DNA from: Thamnaconus septentrionalis | Taxonomy: Eukaryota > Chordata > Actinopteri > Tetraodontiformes > Monacanthidae | Direction: 5' to 3' | Assembly: GCA_009823395.1 (NCBI GenBank) | Contig: CM020501.1 | Span: 22,309,861-22,373,860 of the forward strand | Length of the DNA: 64,000 nt | In this document: one piece after another, positions 10,820 through 21,440 of the stretch | Numbering within the stretch: position 1 is the first letter of the stretch | Layout of the letters: every line of letters starts with the position of its first letter | Program-made: the position numbers and the translations under genes | The notes under the pieces: generated by a model | What the model was told of the DNA's origin: nothing | Database searches by the model: none | The model's input: only the letters and a program-made list of their open reading frames with translations

Positions 10820-10858
10820 AAAAAAAAAAAAAAAGAAAGAAAAGAATAAAGAAAAGTT
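10820..10858. repeat. Poly(A) and A-rich tract
   Basis: Run of 15 A followed by AAAG-type units. Confidence 0.8.
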
Positions 10859-10983
10859 GAGGCTGCAGTTGCCAACAGGTTCCTGAAGGGGGTGTCCCGT
10901 TTCGAGGGCCGCGCAGGGTCAAAAGGAGAAATAATGCTGTGCCACACGACATGCAAAAAACCCCCCCGAAGTTTCACAAACAG

Positions 10984-10997
10984 CCACTGGGGGCAGC
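10984..10997 (+). promoter_or_regulatory. CTCF-like motif
   Basis: CCACTGGGGGCAGC fits the vertebrate CTCF core CCASYAGRKGGCRSY with one weaker position. Occupancy cannot be inferred. Confidence 0.35.
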
Positions 10998-11038
10998 GTC
11001 CAAAACTGAGCCCCAACCCCTCCCTGATGTCGAAAGTG

Positions 11039-11040
<2 letters not shown>

Positions 11041-11075
<35 letters not shown>

Positions 11076-11076
11076 G
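11041..11076. repeat. (CAA)11(CAG) trinucleotide repeat
   Basis: Eleven perfect CAA units and one CAG. The Asn/Gln/Thr frames around it come from the repeat. Confidence 0.95.
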
Positions 11077-11378
11077 CAAGGACAGACGGGGGGAAAAGTT
11101 CCCCAGAAGTAGTTTTTTTTGGAACTTGGCGACTGTGTGGAACAGCCGGGTCGTGCAGGCGACCCGTGCCACAGCGAGGCGGAGAGCCGAGACGTCGGCC
11201 GTCCAATCAGAAGCCCAGCTGACCGTGAAGGTGATTCGCTCATTGTGTTTTGAAACCAGCGGACCATCGAGCGACACGAGAGAGAGCCGAGTTCATGGTG
11301 GCGGCGCGGCCCGAGGAGAGACCGCCGGGGATTATTATCAAGGGGGCCTGATCGGACGGCCACAGCAAGCAGACACGA
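11077..11378. other. CpG-rich block
   Basis: GC-rich DNA with many CpGs (for example GAGCGACACG and GGCGGCGCGGCC). Frames stay open on both strands because stop codons are rare in such sequence. It may be an unmethylated or regulatory block; no gene is evident. Confidence 0.35.
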
Positions 11379-11419
11379 GCGTGCGCGTGCGCGCGCACAC
11401 ACACACAAACACACACACT
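11379..11419. repeat. (GC)n(CA)n microsatellite
   Basis: Alternating purine-pyrimidine GC units pass into CA units, a sequence likely to form Z-DNA. Confidence 0.85.
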
Positions 11420-11758
11420 GCTTCCAACCACATTTTTTTCAATCCACCTCTGATTCCGGCTTTTTTTTTAATTGTTAAGAACGGAAACTTAAAAAAAAAA
11501 AAAACACTGACACATAAGTGAGAGAAAAAAATGTATCATTTTACGCTGAGCTGTATATATTTTTTTCTTATATTCAAAACAACTTTCTGTAAATTACTGT
11601 AAAATACTTACAAACACTATAATCCTCTTTAATTTATATTCTTTCAACCAGAATGTTGTTGAACAGCCTGAACGCTCAGCAAAATAGAAATTCTCTTCCC
11701 TTGAAAATAATCGCCCAATGTCTTTTTGTGTTGTATTAAATGTGTGTATGTGTACAAT
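11420..11758. other. AT-rich unassigned stretch
   Basis: Contains T and A runs near 11461-11469 and 11491-11504. Nothing else is recognisable. Confidence 0.5.
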
Positions 11759-11760
11759 GT

Positions 11761-11785
11761 CTATCTGTCTGTCTGTCTATCTATC
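11761..11785. repeat. (TCTG)n(TCTA)n microsatellite
   Basis: About six tetranucleotide units. Confidence 0.8.
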
Positions 11786-11892
11786 AGAAACAGCCTTTTG
11801 TTTGAGGTTTCCTCTGAATGTGTCGGACTGAATGAATAAACCCTTGCGGTGGGTAGCGAGTAACGAGGCAGAAGAACTAAAAGAAGCTGGGG

Positions 11893-11913
11893 AAAAAAAA
11901 AAAAAAAAAAAAA
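11893..11913. repeat. Poly(A) tract
   Basis: Run of 21 A residues. No retroposon body is identifiable immediately upstream. Confidence 0.85.
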
Positions 11914-12068
11914 GTGAATCTGTCTGAAGGTGAAGAGAGAAAGAAAGAAGATAATGAAAAAAGGAAAAAAAAAGAAAACTGAAAGGGATGGAAGGAATTT
12001 AAAAAACATCCAGACGGGAAGTAGAAGAAAGTTTTACAACAGCAATAATATAAATCTATCCAATTTAC

Positions 12069-12070
<2 letters not shown>

Positions 12071-12144
<74 letters not shown>

Positions 12145-12148
12145 TGTC
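12071..12148. repeat. Long (TG)n microsatellite
   Basis: About 33 perfect TG units followed by TATG and further TG units. One of the longest GT arrays in the window. Confidence 0.97.
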
Positions 12149-12240
12149 TGAATGGGGACGTCTGGCGACCAGGGCCACTAAATGGGACCAGTGTGGCACA
12201 TAACCAGGCGTGGACCAAAAACCATCACTGCTGGGACATC

Positions 12241-12267
12241 TGTGTGTGTGTGTGTGTGTGTGTGTGG
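12241..12267. repeat. (TG)13 microsatellite
   Basis: Uninterrupted TG run. Confidence 0.9.
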
Positions 12268-12325
12268 GAGCGTAGGTTTGTGTCTGTGTGCTTGTGTTTC
12301 TGCAGGATTTCCCTGCTCTGTCTCA

Positions 12326-12350
12326 TACACACACACACACACACACATAC
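12326..12350. repeat. (AC)n microsatellite
   Basis: CA run about 60 bp from the TG run at 12241-12267 and inverted relative to it. Confidence 0.9.
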
Positions 12351-12573
12351 TGGTTTTAAGGGGACAAGCATAGCGAGCCTTTAATGAGAAGTCTGATGTT
12401 CTCTTAGCGACCAGCTCCTTGAGTCACAGCTTCATTTAGGGACGCGTGTGTCACCGTGTGTGCGTGTGCGCATGTGTGCGCCCGTCTGCGTGGGTTTTTA
12501 TGGTCCGTTCCCACCAGGGAGACATCGGGCGCGGTGGCCGCGGCCAATTGGACATGCCTGAAAGATTTCTTCT

Positions 12574-12696
12574 GGAGAGGAAAATGGGAGGCGGAGGATG
12601 AGGAAGATGAGAAGGAGGAGGAGGAGGAGAGGGAAGAGAAAGAGGAGTCGTCGGTGGAGAGACAAAGGGCGGCGGAGAGAGAGAGAGAGAGAGAAG
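12574..12696. repeat. Purine-rich (GAG)n/(GA)n tract
   Basis: About 120 bp of G/A-biased sequence with GGA triplets and a terminal GA run. The Glu/Arg-rich frame is a consequence of the repeat. Confidence 0.8.
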
Positions 12697-12744
12697 CGCA
12701 TTCATTAGGGCGGCAGAAAGGAGGAACCGGCGGCTCGGGAACGT

Positions 12745-12965
12745 GGAAAAAAAGGCCATTATTTTAAGAAATAATTAACGAGGCCGCTGAAATAATAAAA
12801 CCCTACTGGTTGGGCAGGTCTGTCTGTGCGCCAGCCACCAGGAAGTAGCCCCGGCACCTTCCGGGCCACCACTTTGAGAAGTTCAGCGAGGGAGACGTGG
12901 CTGGTTTGGAGGGAGATGCCGTCACTTTGTGTCAGGTGACAAGAAATAAACTGAGACTGATGGAG
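12745..12965. other. Candidate conserved non-coding block
   Basis: Low-complexity-free block with AAATAATTAACGAGG and GAAATAATAAAACC homeodomain-like cores. The composition is unlike the flanking repeats. Conservation is inferred from appearance only. Confidence 0.25.
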
Positions 12966-13063
12966 ACAAATTCCTGGGTTGCAGCAATTTGGGAGATTTT
13001 TAAAGAAAATATATAAATTACTCAAACACTTGAAACCACACATAATAGTGAATGTAGTACAAT

Positions 13064-13106
<43 letters not shown>
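13064..13106. repeat. (CA)21 microsatellite
   Basis: Uninterrupted CA run. Confidence 0.95.
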
Positions 13107-13107
<1 letters not shown>

Positions 13108-13692
13108 CACTCTAAATCCCTCATCGTCTACATGGGTCACGGCCCAGTTTGTAAATGAGCAAAATTAAGCAGAGAATTTCTACAAGTAAGTCACAGATCT
13201 GATCTCGAACCCGAACCTGGATCTCAATGGACCTGCATGAGAAGAAGCGACTCCTTCCTGCTTCTCTTTTATCCACCAGTGAACTTCACCGCCAACACGT
13301 CGGGAGCCTTTTAGCCACTGGAATTTTCCAGAGGATACGAGGGAAGAAAAGTGTCTTTGGTTGCGGAAGGCAGGAAAGTGAGGTTTGAAAACATCCAATG
13401 AAAATTCATTTGAATCCCTAAAAAAAAATCATAGTGCCATAAAAAAATATAGGATTCAATATAGATAAGATTTTAAGATTTTATGACCATATATTGCAAA
13501 TTTGAATAAGCCCTTTTATAAAAAAAAAAACACACTCAGTGAAAGAGTTATTAAAATGTAACTCCTAGAGCTTCAATAGTGGCTACAAGAAGATCCTTTT
13601 TCATGATTGACTTTTTAAAATTGTTTAAAAATCCAAACAAGGAGTTCAGTCCTTTGCCCATTACAGAATTTTCTTTGAATGTTCATGTACAA
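13107..13692. other. Unassigned stretch
   Basis: Becomes AT-rich toward the right, with A runs near 13422 and 13520. No feature is supported. Confidence 0.5.
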
Positions 13693-13693
13693 A

Positions 13694-13718
13694 AAAATAA
13701 ATAAATAAATAAATAAAT
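13694..13718. repeat. (AAAT)6 microsatellite
   Basis: Six AAAT units after a short A run. Confidence 0.9.
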
Positions 13719-14353
13719 TGAAATGAGAATAATGTTACTGGTATAAGCACATTAATTCCCTTTTGGACATTAGGACATTGCTAATAAGGAACTTCTCACT
13801 TGTCAACTAGTTAATGACACAGTGTAAAAACCCTTTCAGCGAGTCACTGGAACTAAGACGCAAAGTGAATTCAAACACTCCAGGTTATATTCATTATTAT
13901 ATGACTGTGTGTCATACTGGCCTGCAAGTGACCCAATATAGATCATCACACTATAGAGGGATAAATAATAATAGTGAAACGCATCTTATTATTTCTTAGA
14001 CCATTTATTGGTCAAACATAATTGAACCAATTGATCATTTTTCCTTTTTCAACCTTATTTCAGAGGTAAAAATCAGGTTTAATCAACTCCCGAGCAACCA
14101 GGATCATTAACCGAAGGACAGGTGTAGTATGAATTAGAACAGTAAGACAGTTGTAGCTAAATTAGTTTAAAAAATATAAATATAATGTTTTCATCATTTC
14201 TGTATTCTGGAGCAGTTCTTCTTTTTTTGTTGTTTGTTTGTTGCGTGTGCGTCCGTGGCCAGCGATCAGTTCATAAATCATTTATTATTTTCCTAAAGCG
14301 GAGAGGAGAGCACTCAGTCACCGCGGAGCCGCTGTGCTGCAGGTGCAGTGCAG

Positions 14354-14354
<1 letters not shown>
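13719..14354. other. AT-rich unassigned stretch
   Basis: No element ends, coding signal or RNA fold recognised. Confidence 0.5.

Positions 14355-14388
<34 letters not shown>
14355..14388. repeat. (GT)17 microsatellite
   Basis: Uninterrupted GT run. Confidence 0.95.
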
Positions 14389-14390
<2 letters not shown>

Positions 14391-14589
14391 TGCTTCTGCA
14401 GGATTTCTCAGCGTTTCGCCATATTCCACTCACTTCCCTCTGGCGTCTATCAGTCCGCAGCAGCTCTGGAAACTCGCAGACGGTGTGTTTTTGTCTGTTT
14501 GTTTTTCAGTTGTGTTTCATTTTTTTCAAGTGTGTCGAGTGTGGAGAGCAGCAATAAACATCTGCTTTGTCTCACACTCTTTGCCGCTG

Positions 14590-14613
14590 TTCTTCTTCTT
14601 CTTCTTCTTCTTC
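14590..14613. repeat. (TTC)8 microsatellite
   Basis: Eight TTC units, ending in CAG like a splice acceptor. The pyrimidine run is a repeat, so this is weak evidence for splicing. Confidence 0.85.
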
Positions 14614-15170
14614 CAGTCCTAAAATTGTGTTTGCCTATCAGAACGTCATCAGCAGAAGTTAATTAGTGAAGTCCCGTCTCTTTCCTTCTCTCTTCCTCTC
14701 CTTCTTCGTTATTGTCTGTCAATTTCTCTCGATCTTCATCATCTTGGGTCATTTCAGTAACATCATGCATTCCGCCCAAGTAGGTGGCGCTCTGAGTAAC
14801 TTTCAAAGCAAACCGGCTTCCACCACCGCAGCCGGAAAAAGCCATCACATCGCAGGCCAGACCTGTGACTAGGTTAGCAATTGGCTAGCATGTGTAGCAT
14901 GTCCTTGTCACGTCCCTGCATGTTGTTTTCTCACCCTTTTTCCGTCACCGATGTTGCTTTTCTACTTCTCTAACGTTAAAGCTACACCTGTGTTGTGTTG
15001 TCTTTTAGTATTGATACATTTCATCAAGTGTGAGACTAAATTTACAATTTTAATTAGGTAGATTTTTCTGTCCCACTTCAGGGCCGACTTTTGCCTTTGG
15101 GATTTTTTTTTTTTTTAAATTCACAAAACTTCTGTCCCCACTTCCTCACGGCACGCACAAGCCCCGCCCC
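14614..15170. other. Unassigned stretch
   Basis: Mixed DNA with a T run at 15102-15115. No supported feature. Confidence 0.5.
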
Positions 15171-15470
15171 CCCGTCTCCCACACCAAACTAATCACAAGT
15201 CCGTTACGTAGCCGCTGAGAGCAGCGCAGGAATCGCTGCACGAGTCGCTGATCAAAAATGGATCGAACGAGCTGCGCGTCCCGGCGCTCGTGTCGGACAA
15301 AACGCTCGGCCAGCGTTTCCTGCGGGAGCTCGTCTGACGGATGAGCCAGCAGTGAGGGAAGCCGGCGGGTTTTGCGTTGATCCGTAGCGCAGATTCTCTC
15401 CCCCCCACCCCCGACACGTCGGAAAGCGAGGTGCGGAAGCTGCTGAATCACTAATGAGCTCGCCGCTCGT
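15171..15470. other. CpG-rich block with open frames on both strands
   Basis: Dense CpGs with few stop codons. A plus-strand frame from 15212 to the stop at 15338-15340 is open for 42 codons without an ATG, and all minus-strand frames are open for 74-101 codons. The plus-strand peptide looks helical (LRAAQESLHESLIKNG) but matches nothing I know. It could be a CpG island, an exon fragment or a chance open region. Confidence 0.3.
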
Positions 15471-16214
15471 GTTGCTGCTGAAGCAAAATTTCAAAATCAG
15501 ATTTTAAGTGCATTTTTTTTTACGAATACATTTCAATCCCCATCAGATGGAGAAAAAAATTGCAACCAACCTTAAAAATTTCGGTTGTATCTTTAGTTAA
15601 TTTCACTTATCAATCAACATTGAGAAAAGTCAAATTCCGGGTCGGTTTTAAAAAACATCTTTTTGAATCAAATTCGGCCATCGTTAGGTGACACTTTAAA
15701 ATTATTTTCAATGTTTTTTTTTCTAAGGTGAAAACCTGCAAAAAAATAATAATAAAAAAAAAGTATATACAATTTGGTACTTGTAAACTTTGAAAAAGGT
15801 ATTCAAAGGTCAATTTTTTACTTCCTAGGGATGTTTGGTAAATAAAAACTTTCTTCAGCCTCCTCATTTCCTATGACTGGTCAGAAAATCAAGGCAGAGT
15901 CTCTCATTTTATGCCCTGATGACTTTGAATGCACCTTCATCCAACTTTTTTTTTTTTCCTTTTAAATTTTGATTTAAAAAAAAAAAACGTTTTGTCTTTT
16001 ATTAATCTTCCTAACTTAACTGCGTCTCCCATCGGCAAGAAAAACATTCAACTGTCAGTGTATTTCTGAAAAAAGCCCCGGCTGGAAAGTCCTTCCTGGA
16101 TTTGCTTTTGGATGGCAGCAGTTTCCTTGTTGTGACTGGGGTTTAAAAAATGGATTTAGAACATTGGGCATTTTAAGGAGACAAAGAACTGTTGCTTTTC
16201 TTTTCTAGCTGCCA
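15471..16214. other. AT-rich unassigned stretch
   Basis: Several A and T runs (15950-15988). No element ends or coding signal. Confidence 0.5.
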
Positions 16215-16465
16215 GTCCGAGGCAGCGGCTCCCTGAGGAGCGGCTAAGAACTTTAATGTGAGCCACAAATTAAGATCCTAATTTGGGATTAGCCGCCCCG
16301 CCTTCTCCTGGTTTATCTGCCGTGCTATGTAAATGTGTGCGCGCTTCAGGAACTTTGCAAACTTCACCTTCGCCGCCTCCTTTTGGCTGATCTGCCTACA
16401 GACTCGATAAGACGTCACCTTCTTAATTAGGAGAGGAAACACCGGAACAATCTTCCCGGTTTGAA
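16215..16465. other. Candidate conserved non-coding block
   Basis: Repeat-free sequence with CAAATTAAGATCC, CTAATTTGGGATTA, ATGTAAAT (octamer-like) and TTCTTAATTAGG cores packed in 200 bp. This resembles fish developmental enhancers; conservation must be tested by alignment. Confidence 0.3.
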
Positions 16466-16489
16466 GCTCCCAGCACTGTTTTTCTTTTT

Positions 16490-16930
16490 TTTTTTAAATA
16501 TTGTGTTTTTCCATCCGGCTCGGGAAATGGCATCCTGACTGGAGTCCAAGGCTCCAGTGTGTGTAGACCAGTGAGACCAGTTTAATTGACCAAAAAAACA
16601 CAATACACGATGAGTGAAGGAGATTTGATACGCAATTTTTGTTAGCTCGATGAAGCTTATTAAAAATAAATAAATCTGACATTAGCGTACATTGGCACAT
16701 TGTTCCAATTTGTCAAATGTGATGTAATAATAAAAAAAAAAAAACGAAAAACTAATTGGTTATCCAACTGTCGGTCTCAAATTTTGGAACTGTGCAAGTG
16801 GTAAAATCAGGAGCAAGAGTTCGACCAAAAAAAAAGATTTCAATGACCATTGAATGAAGTTTTAATTTGCCTATTTTTGGTGTGTGGATGTTCTGCCACA
16901 GAGACCACATGTGGCTGTGCGAGCTCATAC
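16490..16930. other. AT-rich unassigned stretch
   Basis: A runs at 16732-16744 and 16827-16835. No supported feature. Confidence 0.45.
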
Positions 16931-16934
16931 TACA

Positions 16935-17041
16935 TCCTCAGGATGGAATCTACGGCCCGAGGGCCATATGCGGCCCATTAAACTTTTAAATCTGGCCTCC
17001 CGAAATTGAAGAAATGATATTAAAAAGTTTGCCCACCACTG
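16935..17041. mobile_element. hAT-like element fragment (right end)
   Basis: Contains the CGGCCCGAGGGCCATATGCGG signature and ends in GTTTGCCCACCACTG, the typical terminus of a widespread vertebrate hAT-like repeat. The left end and target duplication are not visible. Confidence 0.55.
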
Positions 17042-17204
17042 GTCTAACTGTTTTTGTTGGTATGTGTATATGAATGTTGTATGTTGTAGTCAACACAGGT
17101 TAAGAAAAAAAGTTGAAGTCTACTTTGATGGAGTAAAGCACCTCAGTTACTTTAAAAAGTGATTGAACGTTTTATATTTGATATGTTCAACTGCCTCCTC
17201 GTCT

Positions 17205-17357
17205 CCCTTGATGAAAGAAAAACAGACCATTTGACATGTTTTCACAATTTGTGGCCCTAAAAGTATCGGTGCGCTCTATATTTTTCAATTTAGGAGCTCC
17301 CTGGAAAAATACTCGGCGTCCAGTCCTGGTTCCTGAGCCCAAGTCTGGGAACCACTG
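17205..17357. mobile_element. Second hAT-like terminus fragment
   Basis: Ends in CTGGGAACCACTG, the reverse complement of the CAGTGGTTCCCAG terminus found on many vertebrate hAT elements. The body is diverged and no left end is visible. Confidence 0.45.
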
Positions 17358-17657
17358 ATTCAAGCTGGAACACGAATTAAACAGAATCAAATTCCAGGAA
17401 AACTGAATTCATTAGTTGAGTTCATTTTACGTTCGACATAAACAAACGGTGGTGACAGTGTGTTATATGACCGCTTAAATAACTGTGTGTGCGAGTGCAT
17501 ATGTGTGTGTGTATTTACGAGTCGGTTGATCACAGCTTCAACTCATTTTATGAGACTTTGTCTCACGTTAACAGAGGAAATGCAAGATAAACTTGATATC
17601 TCACGCTAGCACAAAACTGAGAGAACGAGAGAGCATTAATAGGCATGCAGAGGTTGA

Positions 17658-17683
17658 GTGTGTGTGTGTGTGTGTGTGTGTGT
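17658..17683. repeat. (GT)n microsatellite
   Basis: GT run of about 12 units. Confidence 0.85.
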
Positions 17684-17770
17684 CCATTGCTAATGGATGT
17701 TTCTGCTTTGCGTGTGGCTGAAAGTGTGTTTGTGACTCAATGTTTTCAGGAGCAAGCTAATCCTGTTACA

Positions 17771-17772
<2 letters not shown>

Positions 17773-17805
<33 letters not shown>
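17773..17805. repeat. (GT)16 microsatellite
   Basis: Uninterrupted GT run, 90 bp after the previous one in the same orientation. Confidence 0.9.
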
Positions 17806-17807
<2 letters not shown>

Positions 17808-18980
17808 AAACTTCCCCCTCTGTCTCTCTCCTCTTGTTGTCCACAAGTCTCTCTCAACCGCAACATCCACAGTCTTTGCTCACTTTTCCAGCGATATTCT
17901 ACTTGCGAACATTAGCGTCAACATTAGCATTCAGGCTATCTTGCACAGCTTTGGCTGAGTTATAAATGGTTGCTTGAACCACAACAATAGGGTCAATGCT
18001 AATGTTTAGCATAAGCCTCTTGGCAGCAACCACACACACATACACCATACACTTTATCCCCTTTAGCCCAGCTACAGTGTTGTTATGGACATTAGCATTT
18101 ACATTAGCATCCTGTCTTTGTTGTATTGCCCAGCTAATCACAGACTATTAAGTAAACTTTGAGCTCTAACTTTAACTATATTGTTATTTCTGCTTACATT
18201 TTGTTGATTTAAATGTGAAGCTCTGATATTAGAATTGAAGTTTTTGAAAAGTTATGTTGCTCTGCTATTGTTAGTTCAGTACCTTACTCAGTGCACTTGA
18301 TCCTTCCTACAGTTTATTTTAGATTTATATGTATTTTTACATTAGTCTAGGAATCTTTTTAACAATGGTTTAGCTGGCTACTTCTTAAATGTTAATGTTA
18401 ACTATACAAGTGGCTTATTTGCAAATGTTTTCCTAATTATACATAGTTACAGCACATCTCTAAACACACACACACACATATGCATATTAGCTCTAACATT
18501 GTTTCATTAACGACTCCAGCTTATAGCTTGTTACTCGCTAGCCACAGTTAGCAGCGGCTTTCAGAGTGACATAAATTGGTTTTGTCAGGGTAGCTTTATA
18601 TTTCAGAACTGAACGTTACAAGCCAGATACTGTCATTCAAAAGCAGCAGCAGCAGCATTACAGCGTTCTCACTGTTATCAACCAGAGTGAGCCGTCATGT
18701 GATTGAATGCCATTGTCCGCTTTCAAGTTAAACGTTTTTCTCTTTAGATAAAATAGTAATTAGAACAATTCCATTGGGTTGTCATCACCACTGTAATACT
18801 GACAGCGACCTCTGGGCGGCTCGGTCTCCAGCTGGGCACCCAGTCAGTCCATCAGTCAGCGGAACATTAAACAATGTTTCCTCCTGAAAAGACGGCAAAC
18901 TCTCGGAAGGTTTTTTGCTGCCGCGGATTTGGCGACTTCCTGAGGAAGACGAGGAGGAGCGGGAAGAGGGGGGAAGGGTG
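17806..18980. other. Unassigned stretch
   Basis: Mixed DNA in which CATTAGC-type motifs recur (17910-17930, 18090-18105) without a clear period. A short CA run lies at 18465-18478 and four CAG units at about 18642-18654. No coding support. Confidence 0.45.
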
Positions 18981-18984
18981 AGGG

Positions 18985-19150
18985 GGGGTGTCGGAGGGGA
19001 GGAGGGTCCTCCGTCACCCTTCACCCCCGGCCTCATTAACCAGCGGCCGATTAATCCCGCCGGTGCATCGTTAGCGGGGCGTTCAGGAACACAAAAGGGG
19101 TCAGGTGGGCTAAGAACAACAACGGCGCTAATGCTAATGCTAATCATTCT
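18985..19150. other. Candidate conserved non-coding block
   Basis: GC-balanced sequence with CATTAACCAGCGGCCGATTA and a GCTAATGCTAATGCTAATCA run (three GCTAAT units). It adjoins a poly(A) tract. Enhancer function is an inference. Confidence 0.25.
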
Positions 19151-19155
19151 TGTGG

Positions 19156-19171
19156 AAAAAAAAAAAAAAAA
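19156..19171. repeat. Poly(A) tract
   Basis: Run of 16 A residues. Confidence 0.85.
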
Positions 19172-19265
19172 GTCGGAGGCTACGTCGGGTTTAAACGCCA
19201 GCATGGGGTAACAGCTTTTTAAATGGACTTTGTTATCTGCTGCCTTCCTCTCCTCTGTGTTTTAG

Positions 19266-19354
19266 GTTGGGGGTGTGGGTGGGGAGGAATGGGGGGGTAA
19301 GGAGGGGGGTCTGATTAACTGGGCGGGGGGGGAGGGAGGGAGGAGGGGGAGGGT
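19266..19354 (+). other. G-rich tract with G-quadruplex potential
   Basis: About 90 bp with more than eight runs of three or more G on the plus strand, several of six to eight. This satisfies the usual G3+N1-7 quadruplex pattern several times over. Confidence 0.75.
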
Positions 19355-20815
19355 GCAATGAGCCAGAAGGAGTAATTGGAATTGTCAGGAAGAGGGCAGC
19401 AGCGGGAGACGGCGGCGTTTTACGAGCGCGGAGATGAAAGCAGGAAGTTGGCAGAAGAGTCAGACTCTCGCTGAAAACTCCGGCTTTTTTCTGTCTCCTC
19501 CAGTTACTTCTCCTCGTAACGTGAGTTCAATTACGCTGCTGTTCATCAAGCGTCGCTGCCGCTGCTGCCGCCGCCGACACATAATGACACGGTCGGCCGC
19601 ACGGTTGAGCCTCTGGCAAAAGTTATTTTTTATGAGAAACACTTTTTTATAGGTTTATATTATATTTTAAGAATGTCCATATTTTCTTTAATTTGATTTA
19701 ATTTCATTTTTCTTGGCTGTTTGAGTTGTTTAACCAAGGAACCAGACAGAGGGACGAGGACGGAAACTTGAGAAGCAGAAGAAGTTCCTCCTCCACGCTT
19801 AGCGGCGTCAGCAGCAGCAGCAGCTGTGACATCTCCTTCTGCTGCATCTTCAGCCTCGGCAGAATCAGGAGAAAATCAATAACTGGGAGTTTGAAAACGG
19901 CAGAGATGCTGACAGGCTGGGTGTCTCCAGGTTCAACTCGTTCGTCCGGAGAGCCAATTCTATCTAATTAGGTTTTTAAAGAAAAAAATAAAAGTGGTAA
20001 AAAATAAATAATAAATAATAATAATAGTAATAAAAAACATTGAACAAAAAGTCAGTTGGTCTATTTTTGCTCACATTCAATTTTATATTATTACAATTTT
20101 TTACAGGCTCAGTATTGAAACAGGATTGTGATGCAATAGATCAGATAAGATTTTTTTGTCAGATGAAATAACCAGATGAAAAAAAAAAAAAAGTATTATT
20201 GAAAAGTTCCTGGTCGGTTCCAGGTCGAGCCGGAACCTGCAGACCAATCACTGTTTTAGATGACGACTAAAAATCAGCTCTTGTAACTGTGGAAACTGTG
20301 ACTGTATAAAATTTAGTCAAATCTAAGCAAAAATTCCTCAGTGTTTTATAAATTTTGCTTTATAAACAATACATTTTATTTTCATGAACTGCAAATCCTG
20401 CATGGAAACTAAATAAAAAAAGATGAAACACATTTTTGGTAATTCAATAAAAATCAGTCATTTAAACAAAAAGATCCTGCATCTTCACAGACTTGTTCGT
20501 AACTCGTATTAGCTAATAACAACACTTTGTGTGCATAACACAAATACCACAGCTGTCCGTTTATGTTCATCAGCTTTTTCCTCTCTGAACTTCGCTGTCG
20601 CGAAGGTTTTCTCCACCATGGAAATAATAGAAGGATCCATTGGTCTCACCAGGAATAATTTTAATATTTATGTCCCAATAACATTTTTTTTCTGAGAAAT
20701 AATAAAAAAAAAAATCCTTGTAGCTTTGTTGCAGAAAGAAACAAAACTATTTAATTTGTATTGTAGACATTTTATTATAATACTGTTCCACAAACGTAAT
20801 CTTTTCAGTTTTTAC
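19355..20815. other. Unassigned stretch, AT-rich in the right part
   Basis: 19380-19960 is moderately GC-rich with short CTG/CAG groups (about 19810-19826). 19970-20815 is AT-rich. No coding frame or element end is recognised. Confidence 0.45.
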
Positions 20816-20819
20816 CCAA

Positions 20820-20915
20820 AACTTTTATTGGCGCTGTCACCGCGTGATTGATAGTAAGTGATTAATCTCGTCTAATTGCATCATCACTAATTCATTAGTT
20901 TTTATTTGACCACAC
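20820..20915. other. Candidate conserved non-coding block
   Basis: Repeat-free sequence dense in homeodomain and PBC/MEIS-like cores: GCGTGATTGATAG, GTGATTAATC, TCTAATTGCATC and ACTAATTCATTAG. Conservation is inferred. Confidence 0.3.
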
Positions 20916-20975
20916 CCACTTTTTGCAAATCTAATAAGTCAAATCCAGGCGCCAGTTTGTCTACACCTTGACTCT

Positions 20976-20976
20976 T

Positions 20977-21007
<31 letters not shown>

Positions 21008-21008
21008 G
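20976..21008. repeat. (GT)n microsatellite
   Basis: GT run of about 13 units followed by CGTGTG. Confidence 0.9.
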
Positions 21009-21149
21009 TGGTCGGTTGCTTCATTACAGACATTAGCGCGCTAGCAGGCGGCGCCCTCTCTGGGCTCACATTAAAAAACGTCTCATTCCTGCCTCGACGC
21101 GCGATGGCGGCCATAAAACAAAAGGCTGCAGCTCCGACTAATTATCCAG

Positions 21150-21440
21150 GTGAAAACTTTCATAATTGAATAGCGTCCCCGCAGCCAATCCCACCAGGCC
21201 CCCGGACCAACGTCGCAGAGGGCCGCCCTCAATTTCTGAGTTTTGCCAAAAGCTAAAATGGTCGGCCAATGGCTTAGCAGGAGTTTTGCGGCGGCGGCGT
21301 TAACGTTCGGGCGGTAATAAGGTGAGACGGTGTTTGTCCGACTTAATGAAGATTGTTAGTGTTTGGGAAAATGAAAAAGCGGCGACAACAGTAAAGAACG
21401 TCGCTAAATTATCATTGGCCTTTGCGAGAAATAAATGAAG
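21150..21440. other. Candidate conserved non-coding block
   Basis: Complex sequence with CCAATCCC, AGCCAATGG/GGCCAATGG-type CCAAT boxes, GGCGGCGGCGTTAACG and AAATTATCATTGGCC. No simple repeats. Likely regulatory by appearance only. Confidence 0.28.

Noticed and set aside
18642..18654. CAG-repeat coding exon
   Set aside because: Only four units, and no open frame beyond them.
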